A DNA stretch of 64,000 nt from Gracilariopsis chorda (taxonomy: Eukaryota; Rhodophyta; Florideophyceae; Gracilariales; Gracilariaceae): the NCBI GenBank assembly GCA_003194525.1, contig NBIV01000047.1, forward strand, positions 62,001 to 126,000, written 5' to 3'. The position numbers were made by a program, and so were the translations under genes. Shown in pieces: positions 1 through 11,788 of this stretch (position 1 is the stretch's first letter; each line of letters starts with the position of its first letter). Under the pieces are notes generated by a model that had not been told where the DNA came from, made no database searches, and saw nothing but the letters and a program-made list of their open reading frames with translations.

Positions 1-1766
1 CACAATTGCGAGTCCGTCACTTGGACAACAACTTCCTACACCGAGAAGAATGTGTAACAAGAATGTGAAGAGATATTATGAGGCAATGCGATCTCGCACT
101 CTAGAATCAATTGCTGGTTTACTTTCAGAAGGTTACGCTACATTGGTTTTTGATGGATGGACGGATACGTGTGGCGCTTCGGTAGTTAACGTGTTGCTGT
201 CGTTAACTGGAACTCAGAAAGTACGACGAACCTTTCCTTGCGGTCCATTTACACTGGTTCGAAGAGCTGTGACGCTGCTCTCTATGCTGGTATTTGTGAA
301 GAAGCAATCGCAGAGTACGGTGACATCCAGAGAGTTTGTGCGGTTGTCAGTGACAATACTAGTTCTTGTATCAAAGCCAAAGAACTGTTGTTTCAGAAGT
401 ATACCCATCTTGTATCCGTACAAGACCAGCCTCACATGGCAGATCTTCTGATGCAGGACATCGGTGACATATCTTGGGTTAAGGAGGTCCTGTCAATCGT
501 TTCAACCGTTACAGCTGATTTGAGAAATCAACCGAAGCTGTACAGTCGTTTCAAGGATTTGAAGACTGCATTCAATTTACAATGCTCGGCTCAGTCTTCA
601 TTGGGTACTGATTGCTATGGGAGAGTGCAACTACCTAAGACAGCTATTCTGCCGTGTCGAATGGTCTCCACAAAGTTTGCATCATCGGAGAGTATGGCTG
701 CATCTTTTCTTAGGAGCAAAGAAGTACAACTGAGATTGGTGGACTGTCCTGAGTTTAACGCCAGACTATACGGTAGTCGCAACCGCGAGAAGAGAGACTT
801 GTTTAAGCAGAATGTACGAAATGATTCTCTTTACCAAAAAACTGTTGGACATCTACCACATCCTGCGTCTGATCAGGCAGTACTTGAGACTGTTTGACGA
901 CGAGTCTTCTTTGCTGTCGGAAGTGTACCCCGCCACTATGCAGTTATTTACGAAGATCAAATCGCTCCCACTAACATCGTTTCACCGCAGAGAGACGAGC
1001 AGATGTCATTCGGGTATTCGAAGAACGCTTAAACGGTGCGAATCGCAAGGTAGCTCTACTTACTCCCCTACATCGGGTATCATATTTGTTGGATATAAGG
1101 AGTATGATGGAAAACGTGAATGCATATAGGCCACATGTTATCAGGCACATTCTGTCATTTGTGCGCTCGGACTTGTTTCCTGTAAGTAAAAAGCTTTCCA
1201 GTGATGGTGGAGAGGATGCTGCCGTGCAGCGTTTGTGCGATGAGTTCCTGGAAGTGCGGCTGTTCTGGCGCTCACAGCTTTCTGATCCTGTTTTGCGACA
1301 CTCGCTTATGATGTACAGCCGATCCCCTGTGTAATATTGGACTGAGTACACCGAATCTCCACGCTTGCGCGAGTTTGCGCTTTGGATTTTATGTTCTAGC
1401 CCTTCTTCGTCAAGCGTCGAGCGAAGCTTTAGTTTGCAAAGTCGCATACGAACTTCTATGCGAAATAGGCTACATACTGATAAGGTCTCTCAACTCGTGT
1501 TCTGTGCTTGCAACGAAACCCTTTTCTTGTCCCGAAGTAGAACAGTTCAAAAGCTGAGCAGAGATTCGTACGCACAACCACGTTTCGGAAAAGGATTGGA
1601 CGCAATTGAAGGAATGGAAAGTGGGCAGGTGTAGGCCGGATTTCTGGATGATGAATACGTTTCTCGCGACGACTTAATCGGGGGTGATGACGACTTGGAG
1701 TTTGATGAGCTTGACAATGAGAATTTTGATCTCTTAGACGCGGATGAGGCAGTGGAGATGATTTGA
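1..1766 (+). pseudogene. hAT-family transposase remnant
   Basis: Pieces of a hAT transposase lie in successive frames. The first piece (about 50-230) carries FDGWTD, typical of the start of the hAT catalytic region. The second (about 238-895) carries VVSDNTSSCIKAKELL followed by QPHMADLLMQDIG, the usual second-Asp and H..LL..DI block. The piece at 1365-1634 carries the C-terminal dimerisation signature (SSVERSFSLQSRIRTSMRNR, then VSQLVFCACNE). After another break an acidic tail ends in TGA at 1764-1766. The frame changes near 230, 890, 1090 and 1340, so no intact protein is possible. The 5' end lies outside the window. No terminal inverted repeat can be tested from one end only. Family assignment is firm; the exact number of lesions is less certain. 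Confidence 0.8.
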
Positions 1767-2862
1767 GTGGGAGGTGAAAATGAATACGGTTTTCTTTAAG
1801 ATTGATTTGAGAAATTGGTTTTGAGGTGCTTTCAGAGACCTGAAAGTCGACATGCTTAAGAATAAAGATATTTAGAAGCTGCTGAAAAGTGCAAGATGTG
1901 TTTATAAATGATTTTGTATCATTGAAAACGTGGGGCGTAGCCAGTTATGTACTACTTCAAGCGCTATATATCTTCACTTCGAACCTTCAACCCGTTCTTT
2001 CCATGAGTAAATGACATAGGACTTGTAGTCAGCGATAGTGCTGAACGCAAAGGAGGAGCGAAGGAAGCGTATACATGGATCACGGCAGGCGAGGCGCAAG
2101 TCGACGCAATTGCAGAGGGAAAGGCCGGAATCCAATTGCTGATGTAGTTTCTCCGCTTTTAGATGTTGTCTGCTTGCACAAATAGTTCTGCGAACACAAG
2201 GTCTCCAAAAGCGGCTTGAGTGTGGTCGGTAATCCCAACTGTGGCTTCATCGCCATCGAATTAAGCCCATTCGTGAGAAGAGTGGTAAGCAATACCGAGC
2301 TGTCCTTTTACGCTTCACAAAGGAGCCATTTTGATATCCTTGTCAAAAACTCAGTAAGTGACAAAGAGAGCGGAAAGTGATAGTAAGTTGGTCTAGATTA
2401 TGAGCAAGTGACGGTCGGGTGACGAAAACGACAAGTCAGAACAAGCCAGCACTACGAAAGGTCCGTAATATAGTTCAATGTTTTAGAACTTGACAGAATT
2501 TTGAACAAACTGCAAGACCTGGCGAAAATTTCCCATCAAAAGTGTCACGTGCCGGGAAAGGCGAAAAGTTTCCTCTCCTGGTTTTCCTGGGTCTGCAGGT
2601 CGTGTGCGATCTCAGTGAGCAAAAGCGGCCTGCACATCCCCCAAATTCCCCGTTATTCAGCGGCGCGCAGCGCCGCCCAGGGCCGAAGGCCACTTCTAAT
2701 TGTACATGAGCAAATCATTATAGTACAGGGGGTGTTGAGATATCACTTTCTTGCACCATGGCAGCGGGCTCCAGTGAAGTACTGTGAAACATTTTGACTG
2801 CTGTTTTGGCAGCTTTTACTGGTCATGTCAGGCGTCTGTGTATGCCCACCAGCACTCGTGAA
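1767..2862. other. Intergenic stretch, no gene recognised
   Basis: Only short frames without family resemblance occur here. The one notable item is the GC-rich double hairpin at 2659-2695, annotated separately. The stretch may contain the far ends of the flanking hAT and CACTA-like elements, but terminal inverted repeats were not identified. Confidence 0.4.
2659..2695 (-). repeat. GC-rich double hairpin, copy 1
   Basis: Read on the minus strand there are two adjacent hairpins: GTGGCC-TTC-GGCC and, a few bases on, GCGGCGC-TGC-GCGCCGC (7 bp, perfect). The same pair of hairpins in the same order occurs at 52347-52380 and 53709-53746 in plus orientation. A repeated structural module is visible directly; its function is unknown. 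Confidence 0.6.
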
Positions 2863-4885
2863 CTACTTCCCATCATTTGCTAGCTTCAGAGCCAGCAACT
2901 TGAAGTTCTTCTGAAACAGATGACTAGATAGTTTGGGGATTTGTTGCACACGCTTTTTAAGTTGCCCAACCAGTCTTTCTATTAGGAACTGCGAAGTAAC
3001 TGGGAGCGGACCAAATTGCTTTAGGAGCTCTTGCAGATGCAGAATTGTATGCGTCATGGTGAGACACTACAACCAGTTTTGGTCAACACAAAAGAGTCGA
3101 ACATATCCGGCGTAGCACTTCTCAACAACTCTCTCTAAGCTCGTCACCCTCCAGTCATCGCAGTTGTAACTGAAACTAAGCATCACAAGTTGCCTTGTCT
3201 GGTTCCAAAGCAGCATGATATCCTTTCTCACCTTGTACCAATGGAAGAAAGGCAGAAGATACATTTCCGAATGCTTTTTGAAGTCTTCGGCTTTGACACA
3301 AGAGAGGTACTCCAAAGAAGGTGAGGCTCTGCCCCATACCGTTGGAATACCATGCGCGCTGCTTTCGATGAATTGAAGAATGCCCTAGAGCACAATCGAT
3401 GGTATACAATATCCAAGAACTTCTGATTGCCTTTCGTGTCCAGCATGGGTACCAGTTAACAATCGAATAACTTGTTTGGTCTACCCTAGAAGTATCAAAT
3501 GCATAACATCGTAAGGAAAGTAGAACACAAAATCCAAAGAGAGTTGAGTCATGCATGAGCTTCCTTGAATTCCACACGCCCTGATCAAAGTCTTCCTGGT
3601 TTGCTCATTGGTTTTTCCCGATTCTAGCTGTTCCCATACCGAACCAACCTCAGAAGCATCTCGCATAGGACCGCACTCCATTTTTATGATATCTCCATCT
3701 CTGTACAACCCTCTTTCACGTAATGGTTGTACCAGGAGCGACTGTTGTGCGAGAACTTCAAACAGGCAATGGCGTTCCCTCACTTATATTCATTCTTTAA
3801 GACAAAAAGGCAAAGCAATCTACCGGTATGACCAAAGTAGCCAAGCATTTTCGACGCCGTCAGCCAGTATGCAGTGAAGTTCACGACAAAGGCCCGCAGT
3901 TTTCTGATCCTTCCATCATAGAAATATGTCGACAAACCTTTTTTTCGGTGTTTGAGGTCCATAGCAATCTTGCTCAACAACGTATCAAAGTACTCTGGAT
4001 CATGATTTGAGGGAATGATGGCGTGTATAAGACAGTTTGAAGCTTAAATACGTTCTTGAGGTGAATAGTTAAAAATGGTACTAACTATGGGCCAGGATGA
4101 TATCGAATCACCCTTTCCATTCCTTGCACACGTGAACCCATCTGATGACGAAGTGAGAAATACGAATAACTCGCTACTTGGTGGGTTCCAATTCTCAATT
4201 CTCGCTGCGTGAAGCCCTAAAAACATATCACTCTGTAGTAGTCATGTATCTCTGTATCAGATCGATGCTGATCTAGTGACTCGTTTCCTCTGACACATCC
4301 ATTCATCAATGAAGCGGACGAATCTTGTGCTCGACAAAATGCTTTCAGTGATGAGGAAGGCTTCAGAAACCAAAACTTCTGGGTGCTTTTTTCCAACGCA
4401 AAACAGTAATTTGGACTCTGTGATGCTGATGTAAACTTTCCAGCGCGGGCAGCGTGCCCATTGATACACATCCGCACATATGACTTCTCAATATGAGAAG
4501 TCTGAACAGTGTATGCTGTAAGCGCTCTATACGAAAAACGACAGCTTATTGGTGGTAATTTGATCAGTCTTTCCATCGCTCTTTGTAATATACCGCAGAT
4601 CTCTGCATTGTACAAGAAGCTGGCCAATCGCTCATACTGTAGCTGCGTCTGAGACGTTTCTCCATCGTAATTGCTCCTACGATGTATCGGTGAGGGTACG
4701 GAATGGAATGAAGAGTCTTCAGCAGACGAGTAGCTTTCGTGAACGTTTGAAATAACTTCAACTTCAGGTGTGTCATTCACGCCGTCATCAACAAGCGCAA
4801 CCTTGGCACTCCCAGCTTCTTGAATCTTCTCAGTTTTCTCCATGTATGCCAGATTTGGAGTACAATTTGTGTCATCCAGCTCCAT
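2863..4885 (-). pseudogene. CACTA/Transposase_21 (Tnp2-like) transposase remnant
   Basis: Fragments in order on the minus strand resemble the Tnp2/Transposase_21 class used by CACTA (En/Spm) and Plavaka-type elements. They include a block SSWPIVSTIFNYSPQERI (4226-4044), the piece 3980-3780, then 3783-3481 ending in FPYDVMHLILLG, which matches the P.D.MH...G motif of the family. Two further blocks (3315-3067 and 3057-2863) follow; the last contains HTILHLQELLKQFGPLPVTS and ERLVGQLK, matching the H..LHL...FGP...S.F.E...G.LK region. The most upstream frame (4885-4217) is acidic and not recognised. Stops and shifts separate all pieces, so the gene is dead. Plavaka versus CACTA cannot be decided without termini. 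Confidence 0.65.
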
Positions 4886-5167
4886 TGATTCATTCGAAAG
4901 ACCTAGAAGTCTATCAATATTTCTTTAGTTATCTTCATCAATCCGTCAGACGCTGTTGCTATCTTCATCGGCTTCTTGTTCTCCGTCGTTGGCTGTAGTG
5001 TTTCCTTCAAATTGTGGAGAAAAACGTCTTGTCCTGGCAGCCTCGAGCTGTGACAGATTATTGAAAGCAGGAATGGCTTCGTCAATACCGGATTCCAAAC
5101 TATTCCCAAATTGCTTTCTGAACATTGATATTTCCCATAAGTATCTCTTTCTCCCCCTCCCAATTTC
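4886..5167. other. Short spacer, no gene recognised
   Basis: Several overlapping frames occur on both strands, none with recognisable similarity. It may belong to the 5' part of the CACTA-like element. Confidence 0.3.
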
Positions 5168-5680
5168 TTGCTGATGGGACCACAATCGCAGCACGAAACG
5201 TTATTTACTTTTGCAATAGTGATTACGCAACAACTTCACCGCTATGATGGGGGTTCTCGCAACTTGGAAATAATGTCAAAATCTGAAATAGTATCGATAA
5301 CGCCAACTTCGAAAAGTTTGAACCATCCCCAAGCTTTTCTCTTCGCACAAGAATTTTCATTTCACTTCCTCATCGTAATGATACTTGAGCGCGGTGAGAA
5401 CAATGTGATTTCCAGAACCATCTCCCGCGGCAAACGACGTCTTCTTCGTCCTGTCGCAGCTAGCGTCCAAATAGCCATCCTCCTATCGCAAGCGACCACT
5501 GCATCGTCTTCCCGCAGCAAGCGAAGGCTGCTTCGTTCTGCTGTGGTCCCACAGGAAACCGAACCTCACTCGTTCTCCCGCGATAAGCCACAATTGCTTC
5601 AGCCTATTACATTCCAACTTCATTCTCAGGCGGAACACAGTCTTAAGCGTCCTCTTTGCATCTCTCAAGCTCCTAGATAA
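5168..5680 (+). CDS. Hypothetical frame with SRxKRRLLR repeats
   Basis: A 170-residue open frame of unknown function. Its only distinctive feature is a degenerate repeat of about 12 residues occurring three times (residues 86-97 SRGKRRLLRPVA, 115-126 SRSKRRLLRSAV, 137-148 SRDKPQLLQPIT), a basic, leucine-bearing motif. The frame ends 45 bases before a consensus 5' splice site (GTATGT at 5726). A different frame is open across that splice junction, so this frame may not be the translated one. It could be part of the first exon of the gene whose intron holds the copia element, or chance coding. Confidence 0.2.
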   Translation: MLMGPQSQHETLFTFAIVITQQLHRYDGGSRNLEIMSKSEIVSITPTSKSLNHPQAFLFAQEFSFHFLIVMILERGENNVISRTISRGKRRLLRPVAASVQIAILLSQATTASSSRSKRRLLRSAVVPQETEPHSFSRDKPQLLQPITFQLHSQAEHSLKRPLCISQAPR

Positions 5681-5769
5681 TCTTCTTGAGACAAGTTCGT
5701 TCCGAAACGGTCCCTCGCGATATCAGTATGTATATCAGTATTCATTAGTGCGCTATGATGCCACTGGTA

Positions 5770-5774
5770 ATATT
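5770..5774. repeat. Copia target-site duplication, left copy
   Basis: ATATT directly abuts the left LTR and is repeated exactly at 12005-12009, as expected for a 5-bp LTR-retrotransposon target duplication. Confidence 0.8.
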
Positions 5775-5990
5775 TTTGAAAGGTGTGAAGGGTGTAGGGG
5801 TGTCCCTTCGGCCGGTGGTGCTCAGGTCAGTGCCGCCGGCCGCTCTTTATAGTCCTACAATTCCAATTAAATTGTACGTAATTAGGAGAGGTCTGCATTT
5901 GTAATCAAGAGAGTTGGACAAGATTACAAAGGCAACTGACACTGGATTAAAACAGCAGATAGTGCAACCGTACAATTGCGTGTTCTCACA
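5775..5990 (-). repeat. Copia 3' LTR
   Basis: 216 bp, homologous to 11789-12004. Its minus-strand 5' end is TGTGAGAACACG; the other end has lost the terminal CA through one substitution. It contains a GC-rich inverted segment around GGCCGG...CCGGCC and a TTTATA motif at about 5845. Confidence 0.88.
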
Positions 5991-6206
5991 ATGTCCCTCG
6001 CAAGCAACTCTAAAGTCATTTGCGCATCGTTAATGCCACCGTTAAAACCAAAATATTAGCAAAAACCATATAGGATGAAAAGCTGCATAGTTAGGAAAAG
6101 GTATAGCAATCTAATACTTATCAAAGTCCGAAATAGTGTTTTCAAGAACAGATAATCTGGATAAAACGCATAGAAACAATAAAACTGGTCAATAAATGTT
6201 CAAAAA

Positions 6207-9200
6207 TTATTGTAGTCTGCACAAAACAGAAAGTTGGTATAAGCTTTCTTGGTTAGCAGCTTTTGTCATTATGTCAGCCGGTTGGGAATCAGTTCTGCTC
6301 TCAACTATTTGCAGCATTTCAGACTTCACTAGGTCTTTGTCATGATGGTATTTCAGAGAAATATGTTTGTTTCTCTCAGACTTTTTCGAAGTCTTTGCAA
6401 TATAGTTTGCCGTAGAACTGTCTGTATAGATACAGACGGGATACATTCCGATAGGCTCTTCTTGCAGAATTTGGCAATGATGAAGCTCACAAAATAGTCT
6501 TCGGATCCAAGTCACTAACCTAGCGCATTACGATAAAGCAACGTATTCAGCTTCTCCCAAAGACAAAGCCACGATTGTCTGTTTCTTGCTAGTCCATAGG
6601 ATTGGAGCATCGTTGACTTTAATCAGTACTCCCGTCGTTGACTTCCTTGTCTCTCGGCATCCTGCCCAGTCTGCATCGCAAAGAACTTCCAAAGGTGATA
6701 CACTGGTTGCGGGAAAGTGCAAACAAAGGTTCTTTGTTCCCTTTAAATATCTAAGCACTCGCTTTGCCAAAGCTAAGTGCCTTAAACAAGGTTTATGAAC
6801 CTGTCTCACCAGCATTGAAGCTGCAAACATGACGTCTGGTCTAGAAGCCACGGCTAGATAGATCAGTTGTCCTACCAGTTTCCGATATTTCTGGTGGAGT
6901 GGAGGAGGCAGCTTCCGTTCCTGTTTGCTTGTACCCATGATAGAGTAGCCATGGGGCAGCGGTGTTTGCACAGGATTGTGTTTCCGACGTTATATTCTCG
7001 TAGTAGCTTATCCACATACGTTTCCTGACTAACATTGATGCCATGTCTGTGCCGACTGAGATGACGTCCGACGAATGATGTGGCTTCTCCCAATAGTTTG
7101 ACTTGAAAAAGTCTCTTCTTCATTTCGGCTTTAAAGTCGTCCAGAAGAGACCTCGAGTCAGACAACATCAGTATGTCGTCCACGACGATGACGAGAATCA
7201 GTATCCCACTACTTGATCGATATATATAGAGACGATAGTCCGTTTTCGATTGACGGAATTGCGGTGTGATCAACGTCGTGTGTAAAAACGATCCCCAGAT
7301 CTGTCCAGCTTGCTTTGCCCCGTATAATGATTTCAGCAGTAGACATATTTTTCCTGGAACGTATGAAGTTCCAGACGAGTTCTGGGATTGTTCCATGATC
7401 AATGGTTCATCGAGGTCGCCGTACAGGTAGGTGTTGCTGATATCCATTGTTTCCAGCAAAAGGTCTTGCGCAACAGCCTTTGCCAATGCCAACCTTATTG
7501 TTTCAAGTCTTGCCACTGGTGCATAAAGGTTTTCAGGGTCGTAATCGATGTACGGTTTCTGCATGTCCCCTCACACTACACAACGTGCTTTAGGAAGGAT
7601 ACCCAAAGGTTTTGCGCTGAGTTGTTTTGCCGTAAATTTCCAAACGAATGGGATTGGATTCATTCCTGGTTTCCGGTCAATGAGCTTCCATGTTTTGCGT
7701 TCGATGAGAGCATCATACTCTCGGTCGATTGCGTCTGCCCATTCCGGTATTGTCCTTGCTTGGGAAAATGGCTTTGGTACTTTGTCCAGCTCACTGATAT
7801 TTGTTGAATGAGTGTGTGCCACTAGACAATGTTCCAAAGCTGAGTCCAAGTGTTCTTCATCCACTTCGTCATTACGTTCTTCTGCTTCTGTCCTGCCCAA
7901 AGACGAGAAGTCGAGAAGCTCGTTGATGGAAGGCAGTCTTTTCTTGGCCACCTTAATGTCCCTATGCCTTACCATGATCAATTTCTTTTGGGAAGGTATG
8001 TATACCCGATAAAGTGTTTGGAAGCTCTCCATTCCAACAAAGTGGCCGTAGATGGCGCGTGGGAGTATTTTCTTGTTGGGAATGGTTTCTGACCTGTATA
8101 TAAAGGCGTGGCCCTCTTGCCCAAACTTCAGTAATGTATCGAACGATGGATTTTGTCCAAACCACTCTTTGTAGGGGATTCTCATGTCGAATCGTGAGTT
8201 TGAAAGGCGGTTTCGCAGCCAGTTTGCATGCGATATTGCTTCTTCCCATAGTTTGAGTGGTAATTTTGATGCAAAGAGCAGAGTTCTGTCCGTTTTCCAT
8301 AAGTCTTGGATAAGTTTCTCCGCTGCGCCGTTAGACTCATGTGCATGCGGAGGAGTGTACTCCAAGATGATCCCGTTATGTAATGCGTAATGGATAAACT
8401 CATTAGACCTGTTCTCACCACCTCCGTCGAGGCAAACGCGGTACAAACGGTTTTGGGGTTGTTCGTTTTCTGCGAGAGCCTTGTACCAACGTATTGACTG
8501 CGTGAATTGGTCTTTCTTAGTCAGGAAGTATATTTATGATGCTCTTGTATTGTCGTCAAGTAGTACCTCCATGTACTTTGATCCTTGTAACGAAGGTGGG
8601 GATATTGGGCCTGTGATGTCTGTGTGTGTCAAAGCTAAGGGGTGGTTTGCCACTGAATGCGAGCGTTGGGTTGGAGATCGCCTCGATTTTGCCTCAATGC
8701 ATGGACTGCAATGTATGTTTTCGATTTCCGTCGGCGGCAGGTTAGGGATTCCTGAAGATTGCGGGATTGTGCGAAGCAACCTATCCTTGCCGGGGTGTCC
8801 TAGTTTTTCATGCCAGTCAACTGCTGTGTTTCCGGGCATGACTTGTGCGGTTTGGGCTGTCGGTAGAACGATCGGCTTCGGTAGTGGGTACAAACCGCTT
8901 TTAGCTTTGCAGCGGTGAAGTTCTTTCCCGTTTTTGACGTCACTTAGGACAAATCCATGAAAGGAGTCTTCGTTGGAAAAGGAAACGTTTGCGTGCTGTG
9001 ATAAAACGTATAATGAAATAAGGTTTGAGTCAAACGAAAGTGTGTGATTCGCAGGTAACCTTATTCCGTCTCCTACTGGCAGCATAATTGTCCCTGCTCC
9101 AACTATTTCCGATTGTCTGTCGCATGTTCGGACGGACTCATTTTCCACAGGCTCATAATCCCAGAAGAGATTTCTGTCGTTTACAAACACATGAGTCGCT

Positions 9201-9975
9201 CCACAATCCAGCCAAGTTGTAGTTACATTGTTCACTGAACAATATTTAGCTTCGGCAATAGCTACGAAACCTCGGGGCTGGGGGTTGCGGTTGTAGTGAC
9301 TTGAGGGTTTGTTTGTTCCTCCATTGGAGTCCCAGTTCCTGTTTCCAGTACTAGATGGTTGTTGTTTGTGTTTGTTGGCTTGGGTACCCCTGCGATGGTT
9401 TTGGTTGGGGTTGTTTTCTTTTCTCAACCGGCACTCGGAACGAATGTGACCTAGTTTTCCACAATGCCAAAATCTTACGGCTTTAGACTTTCTTTTCTTC
9501 ACAGAGAAAATTAAGGATGTCTTTCTCGAAGCCATGTAGGGGTGCTGTGTATTTGGTGGTGGAGATGCGGAGCTTGTTTGGTTTCTCGAGTCCCTGTGTT
9601 TGCGTCTGTCCATTTCTGATCTTATCAAAGAAGCAACTTGGTCATGTTCCATATCGTTGGCGTCTGCGATTAGCGTGATAGCCATAAGAGAGTCTGGTAG
9701 AGTTCTGAGTAAGCAAGCAGTTCTCTCCTTATCGTTGAGAGCATCTCCTAGGCGTGCCAGTTCTAGAAAGATTGTTTCCATTTCGTGGAGATGTTCAAGG
9801 ATATTTCCATCGTCCTTGAAAGTGAGATTGTTCAGGCGCTGTCGGAGGTTCATCTTGGTTTGGATGTTATCCTTCTTGTACGTGCCCTCCAGTTTCCTCC
9901 AGACGTCCAAAGCAGAACATTGTTCACGTTCCAGTAATTCAGAAACGGCAACTATTGGTTGTGTTTCAAAGTTTT
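6207..9975 (-). pseudogene. Copia pol and C-terminal gag
   Basis: Read on the minus strand from 9975 there is the rest of gag (WRKLEGTYKKDN region), then a zinc knuckle FWHCGKLGHIRSEC whose first Cys is replaced by Phe (TTT for TGT). The protease site reads LDCGATHV in place of DSGA. A GAG-pre-integrase block follows (KLGHPG...CSPCIEAK), then integrase (HTDITGP, CLDGGGEN, ESNGAAEK). RT follows with VVDDIL, and RNase H with LCDADWAG and IYTDSSTA. Lesions include a TAA near 8534, a TGA near 7568 where the family has Arg (consistent with CGA to TGA), a frameshift near 6900-6970 and another near 6520. All domains are present but the gene cannot make a full polyprotein. Confidence 0.9.
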
Positions 9976-10797
9976 GTGGTGCAATGCCCCAAAGGGGAAA
10001 AAACCCGAAAGACGTTCGGGATCTTCCTCTCACGAGGTGAACCCAGTTGGGTAGAGCCCTCCCAGAGGTGTCACGGCGAAGCCGGTTTGTAAGACCAGGG
10101 ACACCTGTCGCGACTCGCGCAGGGAGGTGAAGGGGTACAATCAGTATCCGCGTGAGCGGGGTGTGATCCTCAGTAGAGGTATGTTTCCACGTAAGTGGGG
10201 GCGTGTGGGCGGATGCGCATACGGGGGCCGCGGATGGCGGGAGGTGCTACCCTAAAAAGGGAAAAAGGAAGGGCGAAGAGGAGGAAGGAAGGACGAAGTG
10301 ATTCACAAGAGCGACGAACAGATACGGCAATGCCGGTAACAATATCCCTATACAGGGCGAAACACCAATGCAATTGGAACAATTATACTCCCAAGGATGG
10401 GCTTCTTTAGATGTCCAAGGGGGTTAGATGTCCCGTGGTTTACGGCGTTTCCCTCCAAGGAGGAGTAGAGTACGCGCGCAAGCGGCAACAACTAGAGCCA
10501 ATTCCCCAGGTTGGGGTCCCTTGTTGGGGAAGGTTTACTAGTGCGACGGCAGTGCACCGTCGCACTAAGTACTAGCTTCCCAGAAATGGGTGTGAAAATA
10601 ATAAATAATACTAACTAAAAATACTCCACATTTCGTGGCAACATCCACTACTGTGGCCAACCGCCAATTGACCCAAAACCGTGTCCCACGTGTCCATATC
10701 CACCATAGTGGGGCGTAGTTCATATACACAATACACAACCGATAATATCGGGAAAGCGTTCAAGTAACAAGAATCCCTCCCTGAGGGCGTTGCACTA
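9976..10797. mobile_element. Non-autonomous insertion composed of mini-hairpins
   Basis: An insertion of about 822 bp splits the copia gag. Its ends form an imperfect inverted repeat (TGGTGCAATGCCC at left, reverse complement of the right end TAGTGCAACGCCC). It is flanked by GTTTTG at 9970-9975 and 10801-10806, extendable to 9 bp with two mismatches. Deleting the insert plus one duplicate restores the gag frame exactly, so it entered a previously open frame. No protein is encoded. The interior is a series of at least twenty short hairpins, mostly 4-5 bp GC-rich stems with 3-5 nt loops (for example CCGC-GTGA-GCGG, CCAC-GTAA-GTGG, CCCA-GAAA-TGGG), with one long one near 10540-10566 (AGTGCGACGG/CCGTCGCACT). 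A 9-bp duplication would suit a Mutator-like origin; this is inference. Confidence 0.75.
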
Positions 10798-10800
10798 CAG

Positions 10801-11019
10801 GTTTTGAACAATAATCGAACGAGCTTTTCGATCCGCATCATCCAACCGGTGGCGGGCTTGGGCTGAGCTTTCGCCTTCCAATGGTCTGGGCTCGGTTAAG
10901 ACGAAGAGAACTTGGTCAAAATTCATCAGGTCCCTTATGTAGATACTTCTTGTGTAATAATCCGAGGATCCTTTAAGGCGGGGAATAGTGCGCTTGCATT
11001 TTTCTCTGTTCTCACTCAT
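10801..11019 (-). pseudogene. Copia gag, N-terminal part
   Basis: An ATG at 11019 opens a frame of about 73 codons with the copia gag start pattern (RLKGSSDYYTRSIYIRDLM, then acidic and charged residues). It runs straight into the 9976-10797 insertion, where TAG follows within a few bases. Continuation is found at 9975. The start codon is supported by position just inside the leader and by the family N-terminus. Confidence 0.75.
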
Positions 11020-11788
11020 GTTGATGTGTTGTGAGTAGAGAAAGATTGAATTGACCTCTGGTTATCGAGGTACCTTTTGTTAGTCTACTTGACCTCTGGC
11101 TAGCGAGGTACCTTTTATTAGTCTTCTTTCGAGCGGGCGCACTGACAGGAGATACTACCTCCGCTACCCTAAGGGTTCAACCCCTGGAACTGGGTCACAC
11201 TCTCCCGGTGAGTCGCTTTGATCTGCCTGCTAAGCTTCCCGCGAAAAGAAGCAAAGTTCCTTGAATCATTACGAAGCTTCCAAGGGAGGTTACTAACTGA
11301 AGATAAGTTTTCACCAGTTGACCCCTTCTGGCCTCTTGCAGGAATGCTGCGCGGCGTTCTGCGGAGCGATAGGTTGAAGGAGATAGTACAAAACTCCACT
11401 GGCGTATGCGGTAGCTTGGGCCGAACGACGACACACCGTGTCACCACTAGCAGACAGAGCCTCCCCCAGCAGAGCCGGTTATCCGGAAAGATGTCAAATC
11501 TAGCAGATTAGTTCAAGTGCCCAATCGATTCCCGTACCGGTACTCAGCTTGCAAGCTACCACGCCTTTATCCGTTCGGCGAAAAGAGATGAAAAGAAGAA
11601 GAAAAAGAAATACCACAAAAATACACCATGAACGAAGCCGTTTATCAGCGTGAAGAGAAAGATTGTATGTTGATGCTTCCGTGGGTCAAAGGAATGGTTC
11701 GGTACAGAGCGTTGCGGAGCGCCGGTTGAAGGTTGGTCAGCAGTTGTAGAGGGGAGAGGCTGCGGGCAGGGTTGAGCGAGTGCTACCG
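11020..11788 (-). promoter_or_regulatory. Copia 5' leader, hairpin-rich
   Basis: This untranslated leader lies between gag and the 5' LTR. It contains two nearly identical blocks of about 38 bp (GACCTCTGGTTATCGAGGTACC and GACCTCTGGCTAGCGAGGTACC) in tandem, each able to pair CCTC with GAGG. Other self-complementary sites include CCGG-TTAT-CCGG, GTACCGGTAC and AGCTTGCAAGCT. RNA structure for packaging or translation is possible but unproven. Confidence 0.5.

Noticed and set aside
9976-11788. Whole 10-11.8 kb stretch as one foreign LTR element
   Set aside because: The gag N-terminus at 10801-11019 shows that only 9976-10797 is foreign; the rest is the copia leader and LTR.
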